Source: Mesotaenium endlicherianum
Lineage: Eukaryota; Streptophyta; Zygnematophyceae; Zygnematales; Mesotaeniaceae
DNA length: 64,000 bases
Direction: 5' to 3'
NCBI GenBank assembly: GCA_009602735.1
Contig: WELA01012041.1
Coordinates: 62,001 to 126,000 of the forward strand
Positions 24,268-35,777 of this stretch are shown piece after piece (the stretch's first letter is position 1; each line of letters starts with the position of its first letter). Both the position numbers and the translations under genes were made by a program. The notes beneath the pieces were generated by a model, which saw only the letters and a program-made list of their open reading frames with translations, was not told where the DNA came from and ran no database searches.

Positions 24268-24770
24268 TGTAGTGATTTGAGTTATTATATATTAGTTTGC
24301 ATATACTTTAATGTTTTCAAGTATATTTGGAGTAGTATTGTGTGGAGTCAAGTGTGAATAGGTACTCTAGTAACTTGGTTCATGTCCTTTGAACCTTCCA
24401 AGGCATTTTCGAAGTTAGAGGAAAGACCTAGAAGAACTCCATGTGGCAAAAGTCAAATGTGCCATTTTTAGGTCAAAAGGACATGTGTACATTATTCTAG
24501 AAAGAGGTGGCAAGTTTTGGGATGTGTTGGGTGCCAACACATCAACATACACTTTCCTAGAAATTACTTATGTAACAAGTATATAAACAAGAGCTAGAAC
24601 ATAGAAAGACATGCCAGAGTCACTCTTGTACTTGCCAAAATCCAGAAATATATTAACTTTCAAGAAGCCATCTCTCTTTCAAGAAGCTACCACTTGTGTT
24701 CAAAGATCCTTGTCTTGAATAGATAAAGTAGTCTGTTTTACTAAGTACTTTATCTATCTGTTTCACTACA
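24268..24770 (+). repeat. 3' LTR of copy A
   Basis: A 503-base LTR begins TGTAGTGATTTGAG right after the polypurine tract, ends TTTCACTACA and is followed by the CTCCT duplication. It has a TATA-like AAGTATATAAACAAG near 24580. Confidence 0.95.
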
Positions 24771-25459
24771 CTCCTTCTCTAAGCTTCTTCTCTAGCAAAG
24801 TACCTCCAGAACCTTCTTCCATGGCTCCTTCCATGTAGGTGACCTTGCCTAGGTGGACAATCTAGCACACTCACACGCACACAATCACACGCTAGAATAT
24901 TCTACTTCACAATCCACTAACTCCTCACGGAGTTTCTAGAAATTCCACGATCACTTTGGCACTCTAAGTAATCGTATGTAATTTCTGGAACCCTTATGAT
25001 TCAATGTCCTACTTTGTGGACTCCACCGAAATTTTCGTCACTCGACTTGTTCTTGTCACTAATTGAATCTGTGACATTAGAAACTCACTTAAAACTCCCA
25101 AAACTCATAACTCTCTCAATACTTGCCCAAGTGACTTGAGACAAAGGCTAAAGTTCTTCTAAAATCACAGATTATGCATAAAGTGCTAGAAAAATACAAA
25201 CTTTCATAACCTTACAATAGCCCTCAAGTGTTCGATAGGCATACATATGACCAGAATATCCTGGCTCGTTGAGATAGTCCCTTTTGCCTTGCGTCGTTGA
25301 GCAGGGCGTGATGCCTCAAGGTGGAGTCAAAAATCAGCCATGGAGCCCTGGCTTCATCTCCTTTTACTCCAATCCCAGATGGACGCTTTCAATCACAAAT
25401 ACAAATGGAAATTGACGCTGGCGTTCCCGCAGCGGCTGGATGATTTTCACCATCTTTCC
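24771..25459. other. non-coding flank right of copy A
   Basis: It begins with the right CTCCT target duplication and is otherwise AT-rich. The one moderate plus-strand frame (25340-25699) lies opposite the more protein-like minus-strand frame and is probably its shadow. Confidence 0.4.
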
Positions 25460-25987
25460 TCAATGTTGTGTTATGTGATCATTGAATCCTCTTCTCATTC
25501 TTGCTTGGGAAAATGGGTGGCAAGAAATTCCAGCAAATACCCAATCAATCCTGTATGGATGCAGGCTTTCCAACCTGACGTTCATGATGCATCCGTTAGC
25601 CTTACAATCCACGTGTTGGAAGGCTGGCATCAAGTCCTTGAATGGTACATCTGTCGCTTGAAGTATAGGTGTCACTTCAGGCATCAGGCTCAATGCTGAA
25701 GTAACTGCACAAGGCACAAGTAGCAGCTCTTGCGGGCCGCGGTCCATGTTACTCATCGTTTGCAGTTGCGCCGTTCTCTTCGGCTTTTAGACCAATGGTA
25801 GTGGCATGTTGATGCTGGAGTATGCCTCTTCCTCCCTCTTCATCAAGTTATCATACAGTTCTGGATACCCGTTGGTAGCGCAGCAGTCTAGGATCTTATA
25901 ACTCGGTTCACCATGACGGACCATTTTCACAAGATTTTCTCCGGGTCCCCTTCTAGGTTGAGCATTGGTAGCGTTCACAAGCCTCAA
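25460..25987 (-). pseudogene. minus-strand exon of an unrecognised gene, one in-frame stop
   Basis: One minus frame runs about 175 codons with a single TAA after about 66 codons and ends at a TGA. It reads like ordinary protein, for example NLVKMVRHGEPSYKILDCCA, MKREEEAYSS, LMPEVTPILQATDVPF and FAGISCHPFSQARM. The internal TAA could be a former CAA. I recognise no family. Copy A may lie in an intron of the same old gene, because minus-strand coding traces resume beyond it at 17950-16965. That link is inference. Confidence 0.35.
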
Positions 25988-26784
25988 TCCCCAATTTGCT
26001 TGAGGATTTTGGTCACCTGAACTACTTAACTGAAATTCTCATAAGTAGGACAGAAGTGCCTTACTTCCAAATAGGCTTTCGCCTAATTTGACAATTTAAC
26101 CAAGTGAAATTTGTAGTTTGCAAAAATCATGTTTAAGCGGATTAACACATACACAGAGCACCAGTATTCAGAGAAAATCACCCATTAGGGCTTTTGCTTA
26201 ACTTTCACAAAGTCACAGCTTACAAAACTATGAAACTATGGCTATGCTATCCTAGTTTGAGCTCTTCGCTCAACCCCGCGCCTTAGCAGTTCCCACTACT
26301 CGCTAGGCTCACTCAGTTCTTCAATGAGAGTGTTCCTGATTAATTCTGCTCTTGCTTCCAGCAATTTGACAATAGAGACTTCTGGGAACTTGGAAACGAA
26401 CACAGCACTCATCATTTTATGTGCTCTCGCACGCTTGTGGTGTCTGGTCCAACTTTGTGCTAGAGATCCTAACAGATACTAATCTGCAAGCTCTTGCTAC
26501 TTTCTAACAGAGAAACATCCCTTCTTGGGAGCTCCTTAAATCTAACTTTTCTATGTTACACAAAGAAAGAATCTTTGAGCGTCAGGTGGAGCGTGCTTCC
26601 TTGGCTCTCTGTAGCCTTGGGAACTCCTTTCTCCTTCGCGCCCTTCTCTTCTCTTTTTCTCTCTCTCTTCGGCTCCTTCTGCTGCCTTGGCAAATGTGAG
26701 TGGCAAGAATGAGGTGAGATCGTGCCTGGCTTGTGCCTTAACCAGGCACTACGTATGCAGGCTTCTCTCACTCTCGAGTTCTAA
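25988..26784. other. non-coding spacer
   Basis: No supported gene is present. The T/C-rich stretch around 26640-26690 gives Ser/Phe/Leu-rich frames of no significance. Confidence 0.4.
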
Positions 26785-27282
26785 GGTAGTGATGTGGGTT
26801 ATAATATATTTGTTTGTTTTTATACTTTTAAGTATTTCTAAAGTGGTTTTGTGTGGATTCAAGTGTGAATAAATACTCGAGTGACTTGGTTTACGTCCTT
26901 TAAACCTTCTAAGGCATTTTCAAAGTTAGAGGATGGACCTAGAATAACTCCATGTGGCAAAAGTCAAATATGCCATCTTTAGGTCAAAAGAACATTTGTA
27001 TATTATTTTAGAAAGAGGTAACAAGTTTTGGGATGTGTTGGGTGCCAACACATCAAACATGCACCTTCCTAGAAATTTCTTATGTAGCAAGTATATAAAC
27101 AAGAGCTACAACATAGAATGACATTCTAGAATCACTCTGGTACTTGCCAAATTCCAAAAATATATTCACTTTCAAGGAGCCATCTCTCTTTCAAGAAGCT
27201 ACCACTTGTGTTCGAAGATCCTTGTCTTGAATAGACAAAGTATCTTATTCTACTAAGCACTTTATCTATCCATTTCACGACA
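26785..27282 (+). mobile_element. solo LTR of family 1
   Basis: This is a single family-1 LTR of 498 bases, more diverged than those of copies A and B, with no internal sequence on either side. Its TATA region is AAGTATATAAACAAG near 27095. The flanks TCTAA (26780-26784) and TCCAA (27283-27287) look like a target duplication with one change. That is what recombination between the two LTRs of a former full element leaves behind. Confidence 0.85.
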
Positions 27283-29675
27283 TCCAATGCTGCGTCACAC
27301 ACCTCACACGACACTTACATGCAATCTTGAGTTTGTCTCTCGAGTAGCTTAACCTTTCGATAAGCATGCGAGCCTGGGCAACGTCACAACCCATGTCCCT
27401 TGGGTGGCTGCTTAAGTCGTGGCAACCTCGGCCCAAGTCCAGCGACAAAAATCGCCGTCCTGTTAGCGCTTCTGCCTCGGCAATTCTGCATGTCTGCAGC
27501 GTGGTAAGCTTCACAGCTGACTTGGCATCAACTCTCGGCTCCTTTAGCCTAGTCGGCTTCTCGGCTGATCTGTCAATTCTTGCAGGCTTAGCTTAGTAAG
27601 CTTTTCGGCTGACTGGGCTGTGAAACCCCACACCTCTGAGCGTCGGGTTTGACCCGCCTTCTGGTCAAGTTTGCACGTGACCTAAATTAATGCTGACCTG
27701 TCGGTGGTCAACTGATAGGACTGAAGTCAGTGTTGACTTTCGTACCTGGGCGGTAGTGTCTTGCGCTGCGAGTGAGGCACCCGTCAAACGCGAAAGTAAC
27801 GGCACAAATCTATGTAGAAATGTATTTTTCCCTCCGAAGAACAACCTAGAGTGCAGATGTATCGATAGCATAGGAGGGCAGGCATCATTCCAGTACTATC
27901 AGCGTCATACGCGCCACCCAAGTGCACAACAAATGATTCCAACAAAATCTGCTCCTTCGACAGGAGAAAAAATTTCTCTGGGCTTGTGCTGGTCCATGTG
28001 AAGTATTCTCCTTCCCGACTGTGAGCTGGGCACTTACGAGAGGACCTTCAGGGCCAGGTGAGTTTTTATAGTGAAACTGTTTTGGTTACGTCATTCTTGG
28101 GGCTGTCCGCAAGCGACTGGGATAGACTGGGTAACCCTGTGGGATTATAATTTATGTGGGATGCTCGTAAAGGACCTACTGTTTTCCGCTGCAATGTACC
28201 TGGCGAGTCGCGACCGTATGCACATCCCTTTGCATATCCACCGTCATCGTGATACACGACGAAATGTGACGAAGAGGTTCTTACGCATTCGTCCAATAGA
28301 TAATATATGGACCAATACACACACACACAAATATGGACCCTGGAATCTAGTGCTCTGGACCGGAGTTGATAGGCATGGGGTGCTCACTGCTAACTCCTTT
28401 CATCTGAAGGGGCCTTTTGGCGAAAAGAATCAAAGTATTTTTGGTTGGCAATTTTTTTCAATATTTCTTGCGTTTGTGCGAAAAAATTCAATATTGACGA
28501 ATTGTGGTGACTTATTTCAAAAGGTCTAATGACATTGCACCTAGAATCAATTCCATGTCCATTTCTATGATATATCCGACCACATAAGATGTAATAATTG
28601 TCAATATAGTACAAGTATTGGCGCTTTTGTCGAGGTTGTTGCGCCAAAACTCAATTGTCCGCATTCATATACCGCACTGCGTCGGAATTGAACACTGCGC
28701 TACGAATCAATGAGGCGACGATTTCGGCGGACCGATTTGCAAGTTTGGCGAAAACAATCAATATTTTGGGGATCGTTGCGACAGTTAGCACCCCATGGAT
28801 ACAGGAGTTAGACTTGGAAAGGCGCCGTTCCGCACTGTGAGTCAAAATCGAAACGGCAAAAGTCAGCTTCTGTCGAGTAGTACACGTCAAAAGTTTTCAG
28901 CAATTGCTGCCAACAAGTACACGTCAAAAGTTGCGGGGTATTAGATGGCCGTGTCGGTCCATACGAGGCAACACGAGGTCGCACAAGCAGTTTCGTAATA
29001 TTGCTCTCTTGCTGTTAGTCGCCGTCAGATTAGAATACGGCCAGATGAAATCTCCTTGCCTGCTGGCTCAACTTTCTCATCAGATCCTCTGACACTCCAC
29101 TCAGCCGTCGTCTTAACGGCTCTTTCGGAAGCTTTCGAAGTTGATGCAGGCGAAACATCGGTGGACAAGACGGAACGGAACTTGGCAAACAGGATGCTGA
29201 CAATGAATTCAAAGGTCCACCAACCCCCAAATGCCGCACAGGAACGTTGCCTTTCGAAGAGCGTGGACATTTCATTGAAGCCAGGTAGGCTGGGCAAAAG
29301 CTAAACAACGCACTGGCGACCTCGCTGAACCAAGCGGAACTGTACAAAAGGGTTAGAATTTGCACAATTGGTACGGGAGGAGGAACAGGGCGCTTAGGTA
29401 AGGTTTCGGTGTCACAGGAGGGCTAATACCCGCTCATGTGAAGTATTGTTGTTGGTACTTACAGGAAAACATTGCTAAGCATTCACTCGGGCATGATAGC
29501 ATACTGGAGGAGACAACACTTCTGTCAGGCGGTCCAGCTGAGAGAAGAAGCTGTTTTTTACTCACAACCTGCTCGCATCAGCACATGCCCCGCTCTTAAG
29601 GCGTTAACCCGAGGCGCCCGGTAAGGTTTAGTGCTTTGCCACCCTCAGAGTATACCTGAACGCCTGGTACAAAGG
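27283..29675. other. non-coding DNA upstream of the cellulase gene
   Basis: I see no gene with recognisable features. The frames are short and overlap on both strands. A short CA run lies near 28319-28328. The last few hundred bases presumably hold the promoter of the gene at 29676, but no clear TATA box or other named site stands out. Confidence 0.4.
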
Positions 29676-32600
29676 ATGATAACCGCGAGTGTGTCAAAGA
29701 TGGGGCCAATGCTTGCACTCGCAGGGGTGTTGGCATTCCTACACTTGTGCCAGGCGGCGCCAGCTGAGGCTGCGACCTCCCTGGACTACCGTGATGCACT
29801 CAACAAGGCCATTCTCTTTTATGAAGGCCAGCGATCTGGCAAGCTGGACTCGAGCACGCTGAGAGCCAGGTGGCGCAATGACTCTGGTCTTACTGACGGC
29901 CAGCAACAAGATCCTCAGGTAAGGTCGTTGCCATGCTGCCAATGTGCACTTGCCAAATTTGACAGGGTGGGAAGGGCGGGCGGAAGTTCGTGCAGGTCGT
30001 GTTGCAGTTAGAGAGATTCAATGTACCCAGTGCACGCTGCCTCTTTGCACTGCTCTTAAAAGTCGTGCAAGCATTCAGGGTTCATTGATTGAGACTCCTT
30101 CCTACATGCTGTCATGCTAAGGTCAGCTCGTGCATACCAAAATAACCATCAGATATCTCCAGGCAAAGTTTTGGCTAGACCTTGGGTAAGCTTGCAAACA
30201 CAACAGAGAGCGTTTTCTAGGACCCATGACTTGGTGGTGCTGGGGGGGTTGTATTGTCTTCACGTATTTTAAGCTCATAAGCGCGCTGCGTGCAATGCAC
30301 CTGCAGGGAGGAAAGCCACCAAGGGAAGCTTTCTGGGCTCTAGTCTATGACCGGCTGCTTCCTTGAGGTTATCGGGCTGGCTTGCGTTCTGACATCTTCC
30401 TTCTGCTTCTTCTCCTCATGGTCATTTGCAGGTCGATTTGACAGGGGGCTATTATGATGCAGGAGACAACATCAAGTTTGGTTTTCCCATGGCTGTCACC
30501 ATCACCAACTTGGCGTGGTCCACCATTGAGACCAAGCAGGAGCTCCAGAAGCAAGGCCAGCTAGCATATGCTCGCGACGCCATTAAGTGGGGCGCTGATT
30601 GGATCATTAAGGCCCACACGGCGCCATTCGAGCTCTGGGGCCAGGTAAGGATCACCGACGTGCTCCAGAAGCTGCCAGAATTCGCACACTCTCCCGCAAT
30701 CATGCCGCAGGGAGAGGGGACGGAGGCGGGTGTCTGCTGTGATGTGTTTGACAATGAGGTTCTTTGTGGTGGCTTTGTCAATTTGAGAGCAGTGCTTCAG
30801 GTTCTTTTCAAGTCTATGTACATCAAATGAATCAGCCTAGTACATGATACAAACACCTCCCCACACTTTCCTGCTGAAATAGGGAACTTGCAAGCAGAAG
30901 GCTGCACTGCCTTGACATGACTGTTGCCGCTTAGAGCTTTCTTTGACTCCTCCCCCGTTCCCCAGAGAAGTTCTCATATGAGTTTTTTTCTCCCAATGCA
31001 GGTGGGAGACCCAGGCAGTGACCATGGCTGTTGGATGCGGCCGGAGAGCATGGAGGGAAAAACGAAACGCACGGCATGGAGGATTACCCAAAGCAGTGGA
31101 GGCACTGAGCTGGCAGGTGAGAGCGCTGCAGCGCTCGCGGCCACAGCCATTGTGTTTGCCGACGATAGCGCGTATGCGCGTACGTGCCTGGACCACGCAA
31201 AGCAGGTGCATATGCGGTCCACCTTTACTTTATTTTCTTGGGGACAAGAGGGGACCAGCCAAGGTCGTCTTTGGGCAGACGAGGATGGTGGCCTTGAGTA
31301 GGTGATACTGGTTTGCTCTGGCCGTTTGCTCTTGTGCTGCTGAGCTTTGGTTCCTGGTGGTGGCTTCTGCAGTCTGCGTGCGCCTCTCATCTTCATTTCC
31401 TGACTTTGACGCTGATACATACCCGAGCAGGGGCAGTTGTTTTCATCTCAATGATTCTTTTCTGCGCCCTGCATGTACAATGACTTGCAAGCTGAACCCC
31501 TCCTTGTTGCTATACCACATCCACGGGCGTGCAGCTTTTTGTGTTCGCCAACACTGTGAGGAAGAACTACCACACCACTATCACAGCTGCGGCCGGTTTC
31601 TACACGTCCTTCAGCGGCTACATGGTGCATTTCTGTCTTTCCTTTGCCCCTGCCCCCTTCCCCACGTGCTCTCTCCAATTGACTAATCTTCTACGTCCTC
31701 GAGGAACTTTTGCTTTAAAAGTAGCTGCATGGTGCCTTTGTCCCTCCTTTTCCTATGCCCCCCCCTCCTGTTCACTTTCTCCAGCTTTCAAACTCGAGGT
31801 CTCGGTTTTTTTCTTCTATAGCAAAGCTTCCTGGCTGGCAGTCTCGTGCAGATGTGTCCTCGTGAAAATCCACGTGCAATATGGTGGAACATGTGATCAC
31901 AGTTTGACTTAGACATGATCGGTGAGGTCTGGGCTCGCTCCCGCCCCTTGCACATGACGTGCTCCACTATGGTACCCCCTTTTATTTTCTCTCCCCCCAT
32001 TTGTGTTGCAGGATGAGCTTGTTTGGGCAGCTGCATGGCTGTACCGTGCGACGCACGACCCATACTACCTTGACTTTGGCGTCAGCAGTGACGCCGCCAA
32101 AATGGCGTCCGAGAAGTCCGTCACAGAAAACAGCTGGGACGACAAGTTTGCAGGCAGTCAGATTATGTGGGCCAGGGTAAGCTGCCACGCCTGCGCATGT
32201 GTTTATTATACTTCACACGTTGTTGTAGCTAGCCCGCGTTGTTGTAGCTAGCCCCCAACTCATCACCTAGTGGTGTGTCATAGACTCTCGACTCTGCTTG
32301 CCCTTATGCAGGGTCTCTGGTGTGAGCTGTAGCGGAGAAAAATGACATTATGAGTTGGTCAGAGCATGCGTCCAAATTGGCCTAACTTTTTTTTGCGCAA
32401 CTATGTATGTGAGTTTGCATGGGAGTCCTTGATATCCAATTTTAGTGGCTGGGCATGAATGGTTCCCTGCAGCGTGATAATATTTTTGTCACGTTCCGGT
32501 GTTGCAGGTTCTGCTGAAGAAAGACTATGACACAACAAACGCCACAATCACCACATTCCTCCAAAAGTACAAGCTGCGCGCAGACGACTTCACCTGTGCC

Positions 32601-35600
32601 AATCTTCCCAACAACCCCAAGCACTCCGACGCCGTGAAGATCACCCCGGGTGAGTGACCTCTTCCTAGCCCTCATAACCTTCATGAATATCATATCAAGT
32701 AGAAGTAGGCCTGAAAGTGGAGGCAGTGTTCTCACCCAATAATTGTCGTGCATGTTATGGTCACGTCACCGCACTGGTAACCTTCACAGATACAGGTGTT
32801 CTCTACAGTCTTCTAACAGAGAACAGATAGAATCTCCTCAGCCATCCCTGCGGGGTGCCCTCTCAACACACAGTCTCACGTGTGTGCGTCTGTTCGCACC
32901 GATGTTCTATGTGTTGGCAGGTGGCCACATCTGGATCCGGCAGTGGCTCAACAACCAGTACGTCACTAATGCAGCCTTCCTCATCCAGACGTACGGCGAC
33001 TACTTGAGGGAGTCGTCGCTGGACGTCCTCTGCGGCAGCGCAACCCTCAGTGTGAATGCCACCTCCGACTTTGCCAAGTTCCAGGTGAGGATGTCGCAGC
33101 TTCTCTTCCACTCCCTTCGTTCCTTGATTGCATTGTGCACTGAGTGTTTTGCCCACTCGTGACGAACGTGCGCTTGCCAATCCCTTCCACGAGCTGCTTG
33201 AGGCCGACTTGCTGAATTACAGGTCTTGCTTTGTCAGTAGCAGGCAGGTTGGTGCATGATGACCTCGCGCGTTGCGCTCGAGAGGCAGCCCTGTCTAATG
33301 AAATGAACCGACTATGCTTCACACACTTTTTCCGGACTGCTGTGCTGCTGCATCGATGTGGATCCATTGAGCGTGTGCTTTTCGTTCCACCCTGTCCTTA
33401 CAGATGGACTACATCTTGGGCCAAAATCCATTGAATGTGTCGTTCATGGTTGGGTTTGGCAACAAGTGGCCCCGCAAGATTCACCACAGAGGTGCGTCCA
33501 TTGTGTCCATCAACAAGAACGGCACCGACATCTCGTGTAACGATGGCTTCAACCTGTACTTCTACACCAAGAACGACGACCAGAACGTGCACGAGGGCGC
33601 CATCGTAGGGGGGACAGATGAAGTAAGTGGAGAGCCCGCTCTCACTTTCCTCTGGGCACAGCACTCTTCTTGCTGGCTCTGCTCTTGTACCATTCACGTT
33701 CCTCGACTCTGCTGAACTTTGATGCCTGTGTGGCTTTTGGAGGCGTGAACTTGGCGTGTCTGCGGTGGCGCGTGATTGCTCAAGTCAGTCTAGACAACCG
33801 CAATTTTCAGTTGCTTGCAATTGCACGCTGCAGGCATTAGGATCTATCCCTCTTGCATTCTTTCTTATGCCTTCATATCCATGCTCTGCGCAGTCACTTC
33901 TAACCTGAATAACAACTCATCTAACCTGAATTGCCCTGTTTGTCTTCCCCGAACATTCTTCTCTGCAGAAGGACATGTGGGTAGAGAACAGACAAGACTA
34001 CCAGTATTCTGAGCCGGCGACATATGTCAACTCCGGAGCAGTCGGCGTGCTGGCAAGGCTGGCCTCTGGGCTACCGCCACCTGGCCCACCACCTCCTCCT
34101 TCTCCCCCTCCCCCCCCCGCTCCTCCTTCCCCACCCCCTTCCCCACCCCCTCCANNNNNNNNNNNNNNNNNNNNNNNNNNNNNNNNNNNNNNNNNNNNNN
34201 NNNNNNNNNNNNNNNNNNNNNNNNNNNNNNNNNNNNNNNNNNNNNNNNNNNNNNNNNNNNNNNNNNNNNNNNNNNNNNNNNNNNNNNNNNNNNNNNNNNN
34301 NNNNNNNNNNNNNNNNNNNNNNNNNNNNNNNNNNNNNNNNNNNNNNNNNNNNNNNNNNNNNNNNNNNNNNNNNNNNNNNNNNNNNNNNNNNNNNNNNNNN
34401 NNNNNNNNNNNNNNNNNNNNNNNNNNNNNNNNNNNNNNNNNNNNNNNNNNNNNNNNNNNNNNNNNNNNNNNNNNNNNCTCCACCCACTCCCCCTCCTCCA
34501 CCCCTCACAAGTAAGCACACCCCCTTACCAGGCACCCCACGCACCCATCTATTCTTTATATTGAGTTTAGAGCTTCCATTGTCTGTGCTTGACAAGGTCA
34601 TGTTGTGCACTACTTCTTTATGTTTCACAAAACCACCCTGCAGCAGACCTTTGATCCGTGCCAGAACACTCGTTGTCTGTGACTATTGCGTTATGTTTTC
34701 CTCTTGAGGCTGAGGCAGATGTGTGTAGTAATAGCTTCCTAGCATGCCGCTTGCAAAATGGAGACAGATGTGACACAAGAACTCATCACAAAGCTGATCT
34801 CGCTTTTGTCCACCCATTTCTTGTGCCTGTGCAGCCTCCACCTTTGCCAAGGTCACCACCACCGTTGTCAGCGACTGGGGCAGCGGTGCCCAATACCAGG
34901 TCAACATTGCCAACAACGGCCCCAAGCCCATCTGCCAGATCAGCATCCTGACGACAGGCTACGGAGGCAGCGGCTGGAATATGGACTCGTTAGGCGGGGG
35001 ATTGTTCAAGCCGCCAGGGTGGGGCCTTCCCATCCAGCCAGGTGGCATTTACAATGGTTGGGGATACACACAGAGTGGCGGGCCTGCAACCTTGAAAGTT
35101 GCCAGCCTGTCCATCCAAGATGGCAACAATTGCGTCGTGCTGAGCAACCCCCCCGGAACGTCAGATGGTTCCCCCCCACCTCCAGCCCCCTTGCCATCTC
35201 CCCCCTTGCCTGCCGTATCCCCTCCGCCACCAGGTGTGCCTCCTCCCCCTTCAAAGAGTGCTTCTCCCCCTCCTCCAGACAAGGTTTCACCCCCTCCTCC
35301 CAAGAAGGCCTCCCCTCCCCCACCCAAGGAGAAGTCTCCGCCTCCTCCAAAGAAGAAGTCCCCCCCTCCTCCAAAGAAGAAATCCCCCCCTCCTCCTAAG
35401 AAGAAATCCCCCCCTCCTCCTATGAAGTCCCCCCCCGCCCTTGCAACTTCTCCCCCACCTCCTGANCTCCCGAGAAGAAGTCGCCCCCCCCTCCCAAGAA
35501 AAAGTCTCCTCCTCCACTTAAAAAGTCTCCCCCACCTCCAGCTGTGAAGTCGAGGACCACTATTCAATCTTTTGCTTCTCCCTCCACTCAGGAGGATATC

Positions 35601-35777
35601 GCTGCACCCCAATCAGCTCCCGCACCTCTATCAGCTCCTCCTCCAGGATCTCCTCCAGATCTTAATTATTCCACAGACTCTGCACCTTCCCCAAAATATG
35701 CTCCCTTTCCCCAGTCCGCCCCCACCCTAGAGCCCAGTCCCTCCTCCCAGTCTCAGTCTGTCCCTCTGAGAGGGTAA
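29676..35777 (+). CDS. secreted GH9 endo-beta-1,4-glucanase with CBM49-like domain and extensin-like tails
   Basis: Cellulose-hydrolysing enzyme, probably secreted to the cell wall. I place ten exons: 29676-29918, 30432-30644, 31002-31205, 31535-31624, 32012-32176, 32508-32649, 32921-33084, 33404-33622, 33969-34510 (with an assembly gap) and 34835-35777. All introns are GT-AG, the phases agree, and exon 10 ends in TAA. The Met at 29676 or at 29700 opens a signal peptide ([20 protein letters not shown]). The GH9 domain spans about residues 37-525, with YYDAGD (catalytic Asp near 90), [15 protein letters not shown] (His signature near 422-436) and SEPATYVN (catalytic acid Glu near 495). In the second signature the usual Asp is Glu (WVEN). 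After a Pro-rich linker comes a CBM49-like domain (exon 10, about 34835-35145), then SPPPPKKK repeats typical of hydroxyproline-rich wall proteins. A single N at 35465 hides a change of frame, probably missing bases. Confidence 0.9.
34155..34477. other. assembly gap in the Pro-rich linker of the cellulase
   Basis: A run of 323 N lies in the CCNCC-rich linker coding sequence, where repeats would stop an assembler. The gap length is not reliable, so the linker length and the frame across it are unknown. Confidence 0.95.

Larger units (their letters stand above)
18092..24770 (+). mobile_element. family-1 Ty3/Gypsy chromovirus, apparently whole and young (copy A)
   Basis: The LTRs are 18092-18593 and 24268-24770 and begin TG and end CA. 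They differ at only about 2 percent of positions by eye. A perfect 5-base target duplication CTCCT lies at 18087-18091 and 24771-24775. The primer-binding site TGGTATCGGAGC (18595-18606) matches initiator tRNA-Met, and the polypurine tract GGGGGGGTGA ends at 24267. Both gag and pol are open over their full length and overlap in different frames, an arrangement this family commonly handles by frameshifting or read-through. It looks whole, with no obvious breaks, and is a recent insertion. Confidence 0.95.

Noticed and set aside
34758-35399. Alternative long frame across the CBM49-like exon
   Set aside because: Its translation is Gln/His/Ser-rich without a domain, whereas the chosen frame continues the splice phase and gives a CBM49-like domain plus SPPPP repeats.
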